In this document: piece by piece, positions 1 to 7,049 of the stretch
Layout of the letters: the number at the start of each line of letters is the position of its first letter
Position numbering within the stretch: the first letter of the stretch is position 1
Source of the DNA: Bacteroides sp.
GTDB lineage: Bacteria; Bacteroidota; Bacteroidia; Bacteroidales; Muribaculaceae
NCBI GenBank assembly: GCA_023663525.1
Contig: JAMPHF010000001.1
Location: 327,810-365,656, forward strand
DNA length: 37,847 nt
Direction: 5' to 3'
Notes under the pieces: generated by a model
Told to the model about the DNA's origin: nothing
What the model saw: only the letters and a program-made list of their open reading frames with translations
Databases searched by the model: none
Translations under genes and position numbers: made by a program

Positions 1-200
1 TTATTAGATGTGTCCTTGAAAAGTTACCTTAGCCTCCCGTCTTTTGGGTGTATTTCCCACTTTGTCTCAGTCGTGTACATTAAGTACACTCCTTCTACTG
101 CAGTGGAAAATACCCTCCTCATCGGCTTGCCGCTTTCGAGCTTGTCGAGAAAGAAAAACCGGGACTCTCGATTTAACTTTTGTTATGAGACACACTCTTG
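1..200. repeat. Palindromic repeat region at the window start (element A)
   Basis: No coding gene is visible here. The stretch contains nested inverted repeats. An outer pair GGGTGTATTTCCCAC (46-60) and GTGGAAAATACCC (103-115) encloses a perfect inner hairpin GTGTAC-attaa-GTACAC (73-89). Read on the minus strand, three blocks occur in order, GGTATTTTC, AAGGAGTGTA and TACACGACT, and the same blocks occur in the same order in the element at 26212-26370. Positions 178-198 also match 27710-27730 exactly over 21 bp. I infer a member or end of a dispersed, possibly transposon-derived repeat family. The window edge hides what lies further left, so an insertion-sequence end cannot be excluded. Confidence 0.5.
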
Positions 201-213
201 ATTCCTCCGACTC

Positions 214-663
214 TCACGTCATCGCTGTCTTTCCGTCAGGATATGAAACCTTTCCTGTTGAAATCTCGTAGGTGAGGATTGTGTCGGTCATTGTAAGTTT
301 ATAATATGTGGAATCACGGCTCATGGCATAGACATCCGACTGCTGCTCCAACCCTTGCAGATAGTTGAAAAGAGCCGGTGGAAGCTGATTGTAGACGAGT
401 ACTTCCGGGAGCCGTACACCATTGCCATCGATGAATGTCCACATGTACTCCGTGTCAAACGAAAGCGACGCACCGTTTGTGATTTTCACCTTATAGCCCT
501 CATTATTCTGAGTGAAACTTTTGACTCCGCTACCGGGATAATACTGTTCGATAAAGGAGGTTATCGGAGAGGGTATTTCCTCCCAGACACTATTGGAACA
601 CGCACCAAGCATAATGACGAAAAATAAGGCAGGAATTAAGAATTGTTTTTCAAGACGTGACAT
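214..663 (-). CDS. Small secreted lipoprotein, PepSY-like/DUF2874-like
   Basis: A small lipoprotein of unknown function. Taking the Met at 663, the N-terminus has a short basic start (MSRLEKQ), a hydrophobic stretch and the lipobox LGAC with the acylated Cys at residue 22, as expected for export and lipidation. An upstream Met at 702 is in frame, but it would put 13 extra polar residues before the signal peptide, so I prefer 663. The mature part of about 125 residues has alternating short strands (for example YKVKITNGASLSFD and YKLTMTDTILTYEI) and one helical segment, resembling the beta-lactamase-inhibitor-like PepSY proteins (DUF2874) common in Bacteroidales. That family call is by appearance only. 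It is monocistronic and I see no consensus promoter upstream. Confidence 0.6.
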   Translation of the reverse strand: MSRLEKQFLIPALFFVIMLGACSNSVWEEIPSPITSFIEQYYPGSGVKSFTQNNEGYKVKITNGASLSFDTEYMWTFIDGNGVRLPEVLVYNQLPPALFNYLQGLEQQSDVYAMSRDSTYYKLTMTDTILTYEISTGKVSYPDGKTAMT

Positions 664-1019
664 AGGCGTATGTTTGAATATGTTTGTGATTCTTTCAGAC
701 ATTAAAACACTTTTTAGCAGCGAATTGTTGAATAAATTTCTAAAAATCTCAGCCTATACGGTTGAAAATGCCAACCATACATCACACATAGTCCCTGCTC
801 AACGCCCCGAAAGCGTCTTAACATCCACTAAATTAACCTAAGTTTCACTAATTCCATCAACATTATCCATCATCCTGCGGTTATTAAGTTGAATTTAATG
901 ATCGAGGCTTGATGTCATCGGATGCAGTGAGGCGGGTTTGCCACACACAGCAGTCGTTGAGCGATTCAGATCTCATTGTCATGAACGATGGAGCCTCACA
1001 ACATAAAAACACAAGAATT
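664..1019. other. Intergenic region between divergent genes
   Basis: About 350 bp separate the minus-strand lipoprotein from the plus-strand glutaminase-like gene. I find no TAnnTTTG element on either strand, no strong hairpin and no credible small gene. In-frame Met codons at 909 and 981 could extend the downstream protein, but the extension is unlike glutaminase N-termini. Confidence 0.5.
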
Positions 1020-1970
1020 ATGGAAAGAAAAATCAGACTTACCGACTTGAAATCAGTCGTACAGGAAGCATACGATAACCACAAGAATGACACCGGTGGC
1101 GCACCGAGTGGCAAAGTTGCGGACATGAACCAAGGTAAGTTCGGCATATCCGTAAGACTTACAGACGGCACGAAGTTTGACGTGGGTGATACTCAGGCTC
1201 AGTTTGCCATGGGAGCAATCTCGCGTCTGCCTATCGCCATCCAGCTTCTGACCCAAATGAAGCCTGAAGATCTCGTGGGCAAGATGGGGCTCGGACATAA
1301 AGGTTGTGGCTGCGGATGCGGTCCCAAGCCCGATGCTCCCAAAGAAAAAATCAAAGGAATGCATGCCAAAGGCGTGCGCGCGGCAAGTCTCGTAGAGCCT
1401 GTCGGTGACTTCGACGGCAAGATGGAGATTCTGTCCAATTTGATGATAGACCTTATGGGGTCATCCCCAGTGCTTGACGACAAACTCTATGAGGCAACAA
1501 TGTCAAAAGCCGCCGAGAAAAACATCGTCAACTCATTCGCCGAAATCGGTTATGAGCTTTACGACGAGGCCGGTCTTTCAGTAAACCTCTACAACAGGCT
1601 TCGCTCAATGCTCGTCACCACCGAGCAGCTTGCCGAAATGGGTGCGACAATAGCAGCCGACGGTATCAACCCGGCAACTAAAGCCGTGGCATTCGATGGC
1701 ACGCTTTCCGCTACGATATGCGCTATGATGGCAGCCAAGGGCCCGAAACATAGCGGCAAGCCGTGGCTCATCATCACCGGACTCCCCGCAATGTCGGGCT
1801 TCGGAGGCGGATTCATCACCGTCATCCCGGGATTCGGTTCAATTGCCGCATTCTCACCCGAGCTCAATGAGTCCAAAGTGCCGATGAAGGCCGCACGCGC
1901 AATCAAGGAAATAGCCTCCAAACTCGATTTGAATGCTTTCGGAAGCGCGAGAGTAAAAATCGAAGGATAA
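1020..1970 (+). CDS. Glutaminase-fold protein, predicted catalytically inactive
   Basis: The 316-residue protein aligns along its whole length with serine-dependent glutaminases (GlsA/YbaS, normally about 305-310 residues). Family landmarks include GD-x4-FAMGAIS (about 56-68), LAEMGATIAADGINP and GLPAMSGFGGG...IAAFSP. However, the S-x-x-K motif at 66-69 (SISK in E. coli GlsA) reads A66-I-S-R69, so both nucleophile and general base are substituted. The substrate-binding segment NAGAI is gone. In its place there is an insertion with CGCGC (Cys 96, 98, 100), and the Glu and Asn that bind glutamine are also changed. The Tyr of the Y-x-R-x-x-S segment survives. I infer a pseudoenzyme or a repurposed fold, possibly metal-binding. 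The Met at 1020 was chosen because homology begins there. It stands alone and is followed by a terminator. Confidence 0.8.
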   Translation: MERKIRLTDLKSVVQEAYDNHKNDTGGAPSGKVADMNQGKFGISVRLTDGTKFDVGDTQAQFAMGAISRLPIAIQLLTQMKPEDLVGKMGLGHKGCGCGCGPKPDAPKEKIKGMHAKGVRAASLVEPVGDFDGKMEILSNLMIDLMGSSPVLDDKLYEATMSKAAEKNIVNSFAEIGYELYDEAGLSVNLYNRLRSMLVTTEQLAEMGATIAADGINPATKAVAFDGTLSATICAMMAAKGPKHSGKPWLIITGLPAMSGFGGGFITVIPGFGSIAAFSPELNESKVPMKAARAIKEIASKLDLNAFGSARVKIEG

Positions 1971-2104
1971 CACATAAACATGACTTCAACGAATATTGTG
2001 GAAAATATATCCGACTAATTCATTGAAAAACACACTCTGAGGAATTCTCCTTTAGACAGTCCTCGTGAGGACATGACAAGGAATCCTCGACACACATTAA
2101 GTGA

Positions 2105-2153
2105 CGGAGCCGTCGGCTTCCCCGCTTGCGGGCAGCCGAGGGTTCCGTTTTTT
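2105..2153 (+). terminator. Rho-independent terminator after the glutaminase-like gene
   Basis: A long GC-rich hairpin pairs CGGAGCC (2105) with GGTTCCG (ending 2147, one G-U wobble). The inner arms TCGGCT/AGCCGA and CCCGC/GCGGG continue the stem. Six T residues follow at 2148-2153. Confidence 0.8.
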
Positions 2154-2171
2154 CATGAATATGCGAAAAAG

Positions 2172-2203
2172 TTTGACCGATTGTGGCGAATCGCGTAAAT
2201 TTG
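2172..2203 (+). promoter_or_regulatory. Bacteroidetes-type promoter, nearly leaderless
   Basis: TTTG (2172-2175), 20 nt, then TAAATTTG (2196-2203) is a full match to the Bacteroidetes -33/-7 promoter. The last base of the -7 box lies only 4 nt before the ATG at 2208, so transcription probably starts at or next to the start codon. Confidence 0.7.
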
Positions 2204-2207
2204 CCGA

Positions 2208-3068
2208 ATGAAACTATCAGACAGCATATCGGACTTCAGTTCACGGCTCGGCTCGTCAATCAAGAGCTTGATCAAGGTCGCGCTTCAATCACGACCGTCA
2301 AAAATCACACAATCCACCGCCGCCATTGCAGGCCGTCCCATAATCATAATGGGCAATGGACCCTCGCTTGCCAAGGTCATAGCCACCAATCCCGAGGGGC
2401 TTGCGTCAAGCGTCACTATGGCTCTGAATTTCGCGGCCAATGCTGATGAATTTGAAATATTGAGACCGGATTTCTACCTCATGGCCGATCCGCATTTCTT
2501 TCAGGGACATGAAACCGACCCCAACGTGGCGAAACTCTATTCACGCCTTGACACCCTTGTCCATTGGCCGATGACGCTCTATGTCCCTGTCGGACACACC
2601 GCCCGGAAGCTCGGAATCACCAACCCGAATATAATGCTGGAGACATTCAACTTCACCGGAGCGGAGGGGTTCCGATGGCTCGAACGCAGTCTTTATGACC
2701 ACGGATTGGCAATGCCACGCCCCCGCAATGTGCTCGTCCCGGCAATCATGACAGCCATACGTGCCGGTTTCAAGACCATATATCTTGCCGGAGCTGACCA
2801 CGGATGGCTGACCACACTCAGCGTGAGCGATGAGAATGAGGTGGTGAGCATTCAGCCACATTTCTACAAGGACAATGAGGACGAGAAGCAGCGTGTCACT
2901 TCCGTCTATCGCAACGTGCGCCTCCACGAGATCCTGCTCAGTTTTCATCTCGCATTCAAATCATATCACATTCTTGAAGAATACGCGCGGCGGAAAGGCT
3001 GCACCATCTATAACTCCACCCCCGGCTCGTTCATCGACGCTTTCCCGCGCCGCAAACTACCGTTTTGA
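2208..3068 (+). CDS. GT42 sialyltransferase/DUF115 (MptE-like) fold protein
   Basis: A 286-residue cytoplasmic protein. After about 40 polar residues comes RPIIIMGNGPSL, the nucleotide-binding start motif shared by Campylobacter CstII-type GT42 sialyltransferases and DUF115/MptE-like proteins. Further matches to that fold are RPDFYLMADPHFF (about 86-98), AIMTAIRAGFKTIYLAGADHGW (about 180-201, like the GYKEIYLSGID segment of CstII) and a C-terminal GCTIYNSTPGSFID. The probable role is transfer of a nucleotide-activated group to a surface glycan or lipid, but substrate and donor cannot be read from the sequence. The first Met is used because the next one (residue 48) would remove most of the first strand. 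It lies alone between a terminator upstream and a non-coding region downstream. Confidence 0.65.
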   Translation: MKLSDSISDFSSRLGSSIKSLIKVALQSRPSKITQSTAAIAGRPIIIMGNGPSLAKVIATNPEGLASSVTMALNFAANADEFEILRPDFYLMADPHFFQGHETDPNVAKLYSRLDTLVHWPMTLYVPVGHTARKLGITNPNIMLETFNFTGAEGFRWLERSLYDHGLAMPRPRNVLVPAIMTAIRAGFKTIYLAGADHGWLTTLSVSDENEVVSIQPHFYKDNEDEKQRVTSVYRNVRLHEILLSFHLAFKSYHILEEYARRKGCTIYNSTPGSFIDAFPRRKLPF

Positions 3069-3126
3069 GAATCACCGCAAAACGTGTCTCAGCCCGCTGT
3101 GATGCAGAAAATTTTTATATTTCGCG

Positions 3127-3158
3127 TTTGGAAAATCAAACGAAATGCATTAATTTTG
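3127..3158 (+). promoter_or_regulatory. Promoter of the candidate 6S-like RNA
   Basis: TTTG (3127-3130), a spacer of exactly 20 nt, then TAATTTTG (3151-3158): a perfect Bacteroidetes promoter. The expected start is about 3163-3166. No credible protein gene lies between it and the terminator at 3379-3423. Confidence 0.75.
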
Positions 3159-3164
3159 TGTTGT

Positions 3165-3423
3165 AAAAACAAAGAGAGATGAAAAAATCCCACGCCGGAG
3201 CACGATTGGGAAACTCATCAATTATTTTTGAAATACCGAGACAAGCTTAGCCGCCCAATGGCGGGCCTCATCCCCCTCGGGGGGAGGCGTAATTGCCCGG
3301 AGGATTACAAAGGTCGGCGAGCACTCAAATCCTGTCATTCGGAGTTTCATCATCTTCCTCCGGCGTGGTTCTCATAGGATACTGCATATATGGATTCGCA
3401 ATCCGGATATGCAGTATTTTTTT
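3165..3423 (+). ncRNA. Candidate small structured RNA, 6S (SsrS)-like
   Basis: This roughly 255-nt unit is bounded by a consensus promoter and a strong terminator and has no convincing reading frame. It folds as a long rod. CCACGCCGGAG (3190-3200) pairs perfectly with CTCCGGCGTGG (3358-3368), then an imperfect stretch, then GAAACTC (3210-3216) with GAGTTTC (3342-3348). A mostly unpaired region (3217-3251 against 3316-3341) follows, then an apical GC-rich hairpin (CGGGC 3262-3266 with GCCCG 3295-3299). Closing stem, central bubble and apical arm is the 6S RNA architecture, which mimics an open promoter. The 5' side of the bubble contains TATTTTTG (3223-3230), a match to the phylum's -7 element. 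It is not tmRNA or RNase P: I see none of their conserved motifs. A lineage-specific structured RNA such as a Bacteroidales-1-type motif is the main alternative. Confidence 0.5.
3379..3423 (+). terminator. Strong Rho-independent terminator
   Basis: ATACTGCATAT (3379-3389) pairs perfectly with ATATGCAGTAT (3407-3417), with a second internal stem GGATT/AATCC and loop CGC. A run of seven T residues follows (3417-3423). It ends the candidate small RNA. Confidence 0.9.
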
Positions 3424-3463
3424 GTTAGCCCTATGATAAAATTCTGCAAGCCCTGACTTTTCA

Positions 3464-3495
3464 TTTGCGCAGTTCCATTAATTTTACTATCTTTG
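3464..3495 (+). promoter_or_regulatory. Promoter for the secreted-protein gene
   Basis: TTTG (3464-3467), 20 nt, TATCTTTG (3488-3495). A start near 3500 would give a 5' leader of about 325 nt before the ATG at 3825. That leader contains the large palindrome at 3530-3760. Confidence 0.7.
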
Positions 3496-3529
3496 CCAAC
3501 GGCTGAGGATATGCGCCTCTGCCAGACAT

Positions 3530-3760
3530 ATTTAAGATGCAAGCGTTTTGCTTTGTCCCATCGTTGAAATCGCCAAAACTTCACAGAGAGGGATAATGCA
3601 GTCCGAACGCTTCATGCGTGCGCTATATATTCCACCCCACCACGCGCGGGGTCGGTCATATATACCGTCATGGCGTGGGGTGGGCTGTATATTTCTCACA
3701 GGCTTTGGCGAGCCCCAACGATGATATGCAGTGAATGTCCTCACGCTTGTCGCATATCTA
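3530..3760. repeat. Large imperfect palindrome (element C) in the leader
   Basis: Nested inverted repeats span about 230 bp. TCGTTGAAATCGCCAAA (3561-3577) faces TTTGGCGAGCCCCAACGA (3704-3721). CCACCCCAC (3632-3640) pairs perfectly with GTGGGGTGG (3675-3683). A small hairpin CGGT/ACCG sits at the centre (about 3653-3666). Weaker pairing continues outward (AAGCG at 3541 and CGCTT near 3750). It could be a miniature mobile element or a structured 5' untranslated region; there is no coding sequence in it. Confidence 0.55.
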
Positions 3761-3824
3761 AACTAAAGAAATCATGCCGGCTATGGGGGACTGGCGGGCA
3801 GATAAACCAAATCATTTTTACTCA

Positions 3825-5108
3825 ATGAGAATCAGACTGCTTGAGAAGTCTATCGTTGGCTTAGCCCTTCTCTTTTCCGCTCCGTTGGCACGGGGCGAGA
3901 CCGCACGTGTGGTCAGGCATCTCTCGTCAGTGGATGCCTCCGGAAATTTCACCGACTGGACACCGACACAATTTTATGACGGTTATAGGAACCGTGATGG
4001 ATTTATGATTTCAGACATTGATCTGAAAGATGCACAGAACCCGACAATCCGTTTTGCAAACAAATATTTGGAGACCCAGACTATCCAACAGGTATTCATT
4101 AAGACAGCTACACGGAATACATGGCAACGTCTCACAACCGACAAGGGATTCACCATAATTCCGCGCGAAGCCACATCAATCGGATTCTGGACAGTCGATA
4201 AAAGGGGATCCGGATACATCGTGATTGCTGATCTCCCTGAGAATGAGGAGACAATCAAGATTGAGGATCTGGATGTCACCATCATTAAGGGAATCCAAAA
4301 TGAAGACCGTAACTGTATCAAAGCCGGTGAAGACAAAGTGATTGAAGTCGCACTGACCCACAAGGACTTGCCGACACTCACCCAAGCCTACGGTGACTTT
4401 GATTACCGATTAAGCGGAGACGAGAAATGCGAAATAATCGCCAAAACTCCTTCAGGTGATCAATCTTTAACGGCTACAATATCCTATTCAAGTACTACCA
4501 GAGCCTTCATCCCTGCCGGCACAACTGAGATAAGATTGAAATTTTCTAACATAGATAAACTCAATTATATAGCTAATAAGACCGACTTCTGTAAAGCTAT
4601 TGTTCAGGAAGGCAATAACGGCAAATATTCGCCGGAAAAGGAAAACTTTTCAAGTATCCCATCGAACTCCGCTCTATATTATGATGTGGATTCTGATGGT
4701 ATCAAGGAATGGGCTTATGGCTATCTATATAGATTGAATTACGACTTATTGGGCTATGCAAGCATAAGCGACAGATTCCCATCCATAGACCAATGGATCA
4801 ACTACGGTCGCAATGACATCGATGCCATCAGTGGTAAAACAATCTTGGCTATCGACAGTCTTCAAGCCTCCACGCTCCTGACCACCAACGGAAATCTAAG
4901 TGTCATTGACTACAATAATGACGGTCAGGATGATTTCCTTGTCAATGAATACGGCACTGACGGTAAAGTCATCACTCTCGGTCACAATGGAAACTTCAGG
5001 ACCGAGTATCGGTCAACGGTTATCCCGTTTGACGGTCGCCCGAACGGCGTGTATATAGTGGTCGCTGACGGAACGTCAACTCAGACTGCCCGCTTCGTGA
5101 AGCACTGA
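3825..5108 (+). CDS. Secreted protein with calcium-binding-like motifs and a possible T9SS-type C-terminus
   Basis: The Met at 3825 gives a typical signal peptide (basic start MRIRLLEK, hydrophobic IVGLALLFSAPLA, then RGETA). The in-frame Met at 3774 would add 17 polar residues and is less likely. The 427-residue product is largely beta-rich. Two D-x-D-x-D-G-like loops, DVDSDGIKEW (near residue 287) and DYNNDGQDDF (near 362), resemble FG-GAP/VCBS or dockerin-type calcium sites. The C-terminus, NGVYIVVADGTSTQTARFVKH, resembles type-A sorting domains of the type IX secretion system (G-x-Y-x-V followed by strands and a terminal K), but it is short and I cannot confirm it. Function is unknown; a surface or secreted binding role is inferred. 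A long structured leader precedes it and a terminator follows, so it is transcribed alone. Confidence 0.65.
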   Translation: MRIRLLEKSIVGLALLFSAPLARGETARVVRHLSSVDASGNFTDWTPTQFYDGYRNRDGFMISDIDLKDAQNPTIRFANKYLETQTIQQVFIKTATRNTWQRLTTDKGFTIIPREATSIGFWTVDKRGSGYIVIADLPENEETIKIEDLDVTIIKGIQNEDRNCIKAGEDKVIEVALTHKDLPTLTQAYGDFDYRLSGDEKCEIIAKTPSGDQSLTATISYSSTTRAFIPAGTTEIRLKFSNIDKLNYIANKTDFCKAIVQEGNNGKYSPEKENFSSIPSNSALYYDVDSDGIKEWAYGYLYRLNYDLLGYASISDRFPSIDQWINYGRNDIDAISGKTILAIDSLQASTLLTTNGNLSVIDYNNDGQDDFLVNEYGTDGKVITLGHNGNFRTEYRSTVIPFDGRPNGVYIVVADGTSTQTARFVKH

Positions 5109-5136
5109 TAACTGACATCCATTACCCTCCCCCTCT

Positions 5137-5185
5137 GCGCGAGGTCTCTCCCACCCTTACCCGGTGGGATGGGCCTCGCGCTTTT
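5137..5185 (+). terminator. Terminator after the secreted-protein gene
   Basis: GCGCGAGG (5137-5144) pairs with CCTCGCGC (5174-5181), with further inner pairing TCCCACC/GGTGGGA. TTTT (5182-5185) follows. Confidence 0.75.
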
Positions 5186-5273
5186 GTGGCTTGAGGGGAA
5201 CAATCTGAGGGAGGAGGGCGTTTTCATTATCAGAAACATCAATATAATCATCACTACCATCATCGTCATTATT

Positions 5274-6977
5274 ATGGAGACATTCGGCGACATTCTGAGG
5301 GACTATCCTACACTCGCGGTCTTCCTGACCGTTGGACTTGGTTTCATGATCGGGCGCATCCGCATCGGCTCTTTTACGCTTGGGAGCGTGACGGCGGTAC
5401 TGATCGTAGGCGTGATTGTGGGTCAGGCGGGTGTGGCTGTGGGCGGACCGCTGAGGACGGTGTTCTTCATGATGTTTCTCTTTTCGATAGGTTACAGCGT
5501 AGGGCCTGAGTTCTTCAAATCGCTTCGAGGGATGGGATTGAAACAAGTGGCATTTGCGGTGGTGATGAGCATGAGCTGCTTTGGAGTGACACTGGCTATT
5601 GCACGGATAATGGGCTACGGCAAGGGCGTGACGGTGGGATTGTTCGCCGGGTCGCAGACCTGCTCATCGGTCATTGGTGTCGGAAGCGAGGCCATCAGCC
5701 GACTGCCGATTGATGCGGCGACACGCGAGGCACAGATGGGATTGATAGCCGTGTGCTATGCCGTCACATACATCTTCGGGACACTGGGAACGGTCATCAT
5801 GCTCGGAAGTTTCGGTCCGAGGCTCCTGGGCGGCGTGGACAAGGTGAAAGCGATGGCTGCGGAACTTGAAAAGAGCCTTGAGGACAGCCGATGGCAGACT
5901 GACCCGTCGAAACTCAATGCCCACCGGGGCGTGAGCTTCAGAGCCTATCGGCTGAACGGGTCACTCTTCAGGGAAAACGACGGCTTGAGCGTGACGGCTC
6001 TTGAAGAATTTCTCAACGCGAGAGGTCTTCAAGTCTACGTCAGCCGTGTCGAGCAGGAGGGGAAGATATTCGTCCCGAAACCGACCGATATTCTCTACCG
6101 GGGTGACCTTGCGGTGATCAGCGGTCCGCGCCGTTACATGGTCAAGGTGGGACAATATGCAGGCACTGAGATAGAGAACCGCGAATTGCTGACCTACCCT
6201 GTCGGTAGGTTGCCAGTCCTCGTCAGCCGTCGCGGACTGGCAGGACGGACTGTGGGCGAGCTGACGGCTGAGCCGTGGATGCATGGCATCACCGTCAGGA
6301 GACTCCGGCGCGGAGGCAGGGAAATTTCAGTGAAACCGTCACGCCTGTTGCAGAAAGGCGATGTAATTACCCTCATTGGCAACAGTTCCCTGCTCACGGA
6401 AGCAGGGAAACTGATCGGTCACCCCGACCCACCGACCACAGCCAGTGACCTCATGTTTGTCGGACTCGCGATCTTTATCGGGGGCTTCTTTGGCGCACTG
6501 ACCGTGTGGATTGGAGGCGTACCAGTGAGCTTCGGGACGAGCGGAGGCGCGCTCCTCGCTGGTATCTTCTTCGGTTGGCTGCGCTCTCGGCGACCCACAT
6601 TCGGACAGATTCCCGCCCCTGCACTATGGATCATGAATAATCTCGGGCTCAACGTGTTCATCGCTGTGATCGGCATTGAGTCTGCCCCCTCATTCATCGC
6701 CGGACTACGCGAAGTGGGATGGATGCTGTTTGTCGTCGGAGCCGTGGGGACTCTTATTCCACTTGCTTTCGGTCTGTGGCTCGGTCACAAGGTGTTCAAG
6801 TTCAACCCGGCGATCACACTCGGCTGCTGTGCAGGCACGCGCACATGCACCGCATCGCTCGGAGCGGTCCAGGACACCATCGGCAGCACAGTCCCGACCA
6901 TAGGCTATACCGTCACCTACGCTGTCAGCAATATTCTGCTCGTCGTGTGGGGTATGGTGACAGTCCTGATAGTCTGA
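5274..6977 (+). CDS. AspT/YidE/YbjL-family transporter
   Basis: A 567-residue inner-membrane protein of the aspartate:alanine exchanger family. It is built as two homologous hydrophobic halves (about 1-190 and 395-567) separated by a soluble region with two RCK_C (TrkA-C) domains (about 215-375). The family's repeated substrate-site motifs are present in both halves: GLFAGSQTCSSVIG and GCCAGTRTCTASLGAV. The length matches AspT (about 560). The Met at 5274 starts the first membrane segment; an upstream Met at 5169 lies inside the preceding terminator and is rejected. Substrate is probably an amino acid or dicarboxylate, but bacterial YidE/YbjL members are mostly uncharacterised. No consensus promoter is visible between the terminator and the gene. 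Confidence 0.85.
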   Translation: METFGDILRDYPTLAVFLTVGLGFMIGRIRIGSFTLGSVTAVLIVGVIVGQAGVAVGGPLRTVFFMMFLFSIGYSVGPEFFKSLRGMGLKQVAFAVVMSMSCFGVTLAIARIMGYGKGVTVGLFAGSQTCSSVIGVGSEAISRLPIDAATREAQMGLIAVCYAVTYIFGTLGTVIMLGSFGPRLLGGVDKVKAMAAELEKSLEDSRWQTDPSKLNAHRGVSFRAYRLNGSLFRENDGLSVTALEEFLNARGLQVYVSRVEQEGKIFVPKPTDILYRGDLAVISGPRRYMVKVGQYAGTEIENRELLTYPVGRLPVLVSRRGLAGRTVGELTAEPWMHGITVRRLRRGGREISVKPSRLLQKGDVITLIGNSSLLTEAGKLIGHPDPPTTASDLMFVGLAIFIGGFFGALTVWIGGVPVSFGTSGGALLAGIFFGWLRSRRPTFGQIPAPALWIMNNLGLNVFIAVIGIESAPSFIAGLREVGWMLFVVGAVGTLIPLAFGLWLGHKVFKFNPAITLGCCAGTRTCTASLGAVQDTIGSTVPTIGYTVTYAVSNILLVVWGMVTVLIV

Positions 6978-7049
6978 GTGACAGCAGCAGTGTGGAGGAA
7001 TACTGCGGATTGAGTTGCAAAATTTGCCGGAATACATTAATTTTACATT

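Noticed and set aside
2023..2042. Partial third copy of the 21-bp repeat (ACACACTCT)
   Set aside because: Only about nine bases match, which is expected by chance; similar short matches occur inside uvrA and the barrel gene.
3179..3250. A 23-residue frame (MKKSHAGARLGNSSIIFEIPRQA) just after the 3127 promoter
   Set aside because: Its bases are part of the long paired stem and bubble of the structured RNA, and the peptide has no signal, membrane segment or recognisable motif. A leader peptide cannot be fully excluded.
3372..3744. Minus-strand frames of about 70 residues in the 3.4-3.7 kb gap
   Set aside because: They cross the terminator and the palindrome, are antisense to both promoters, and show no protein-like features.
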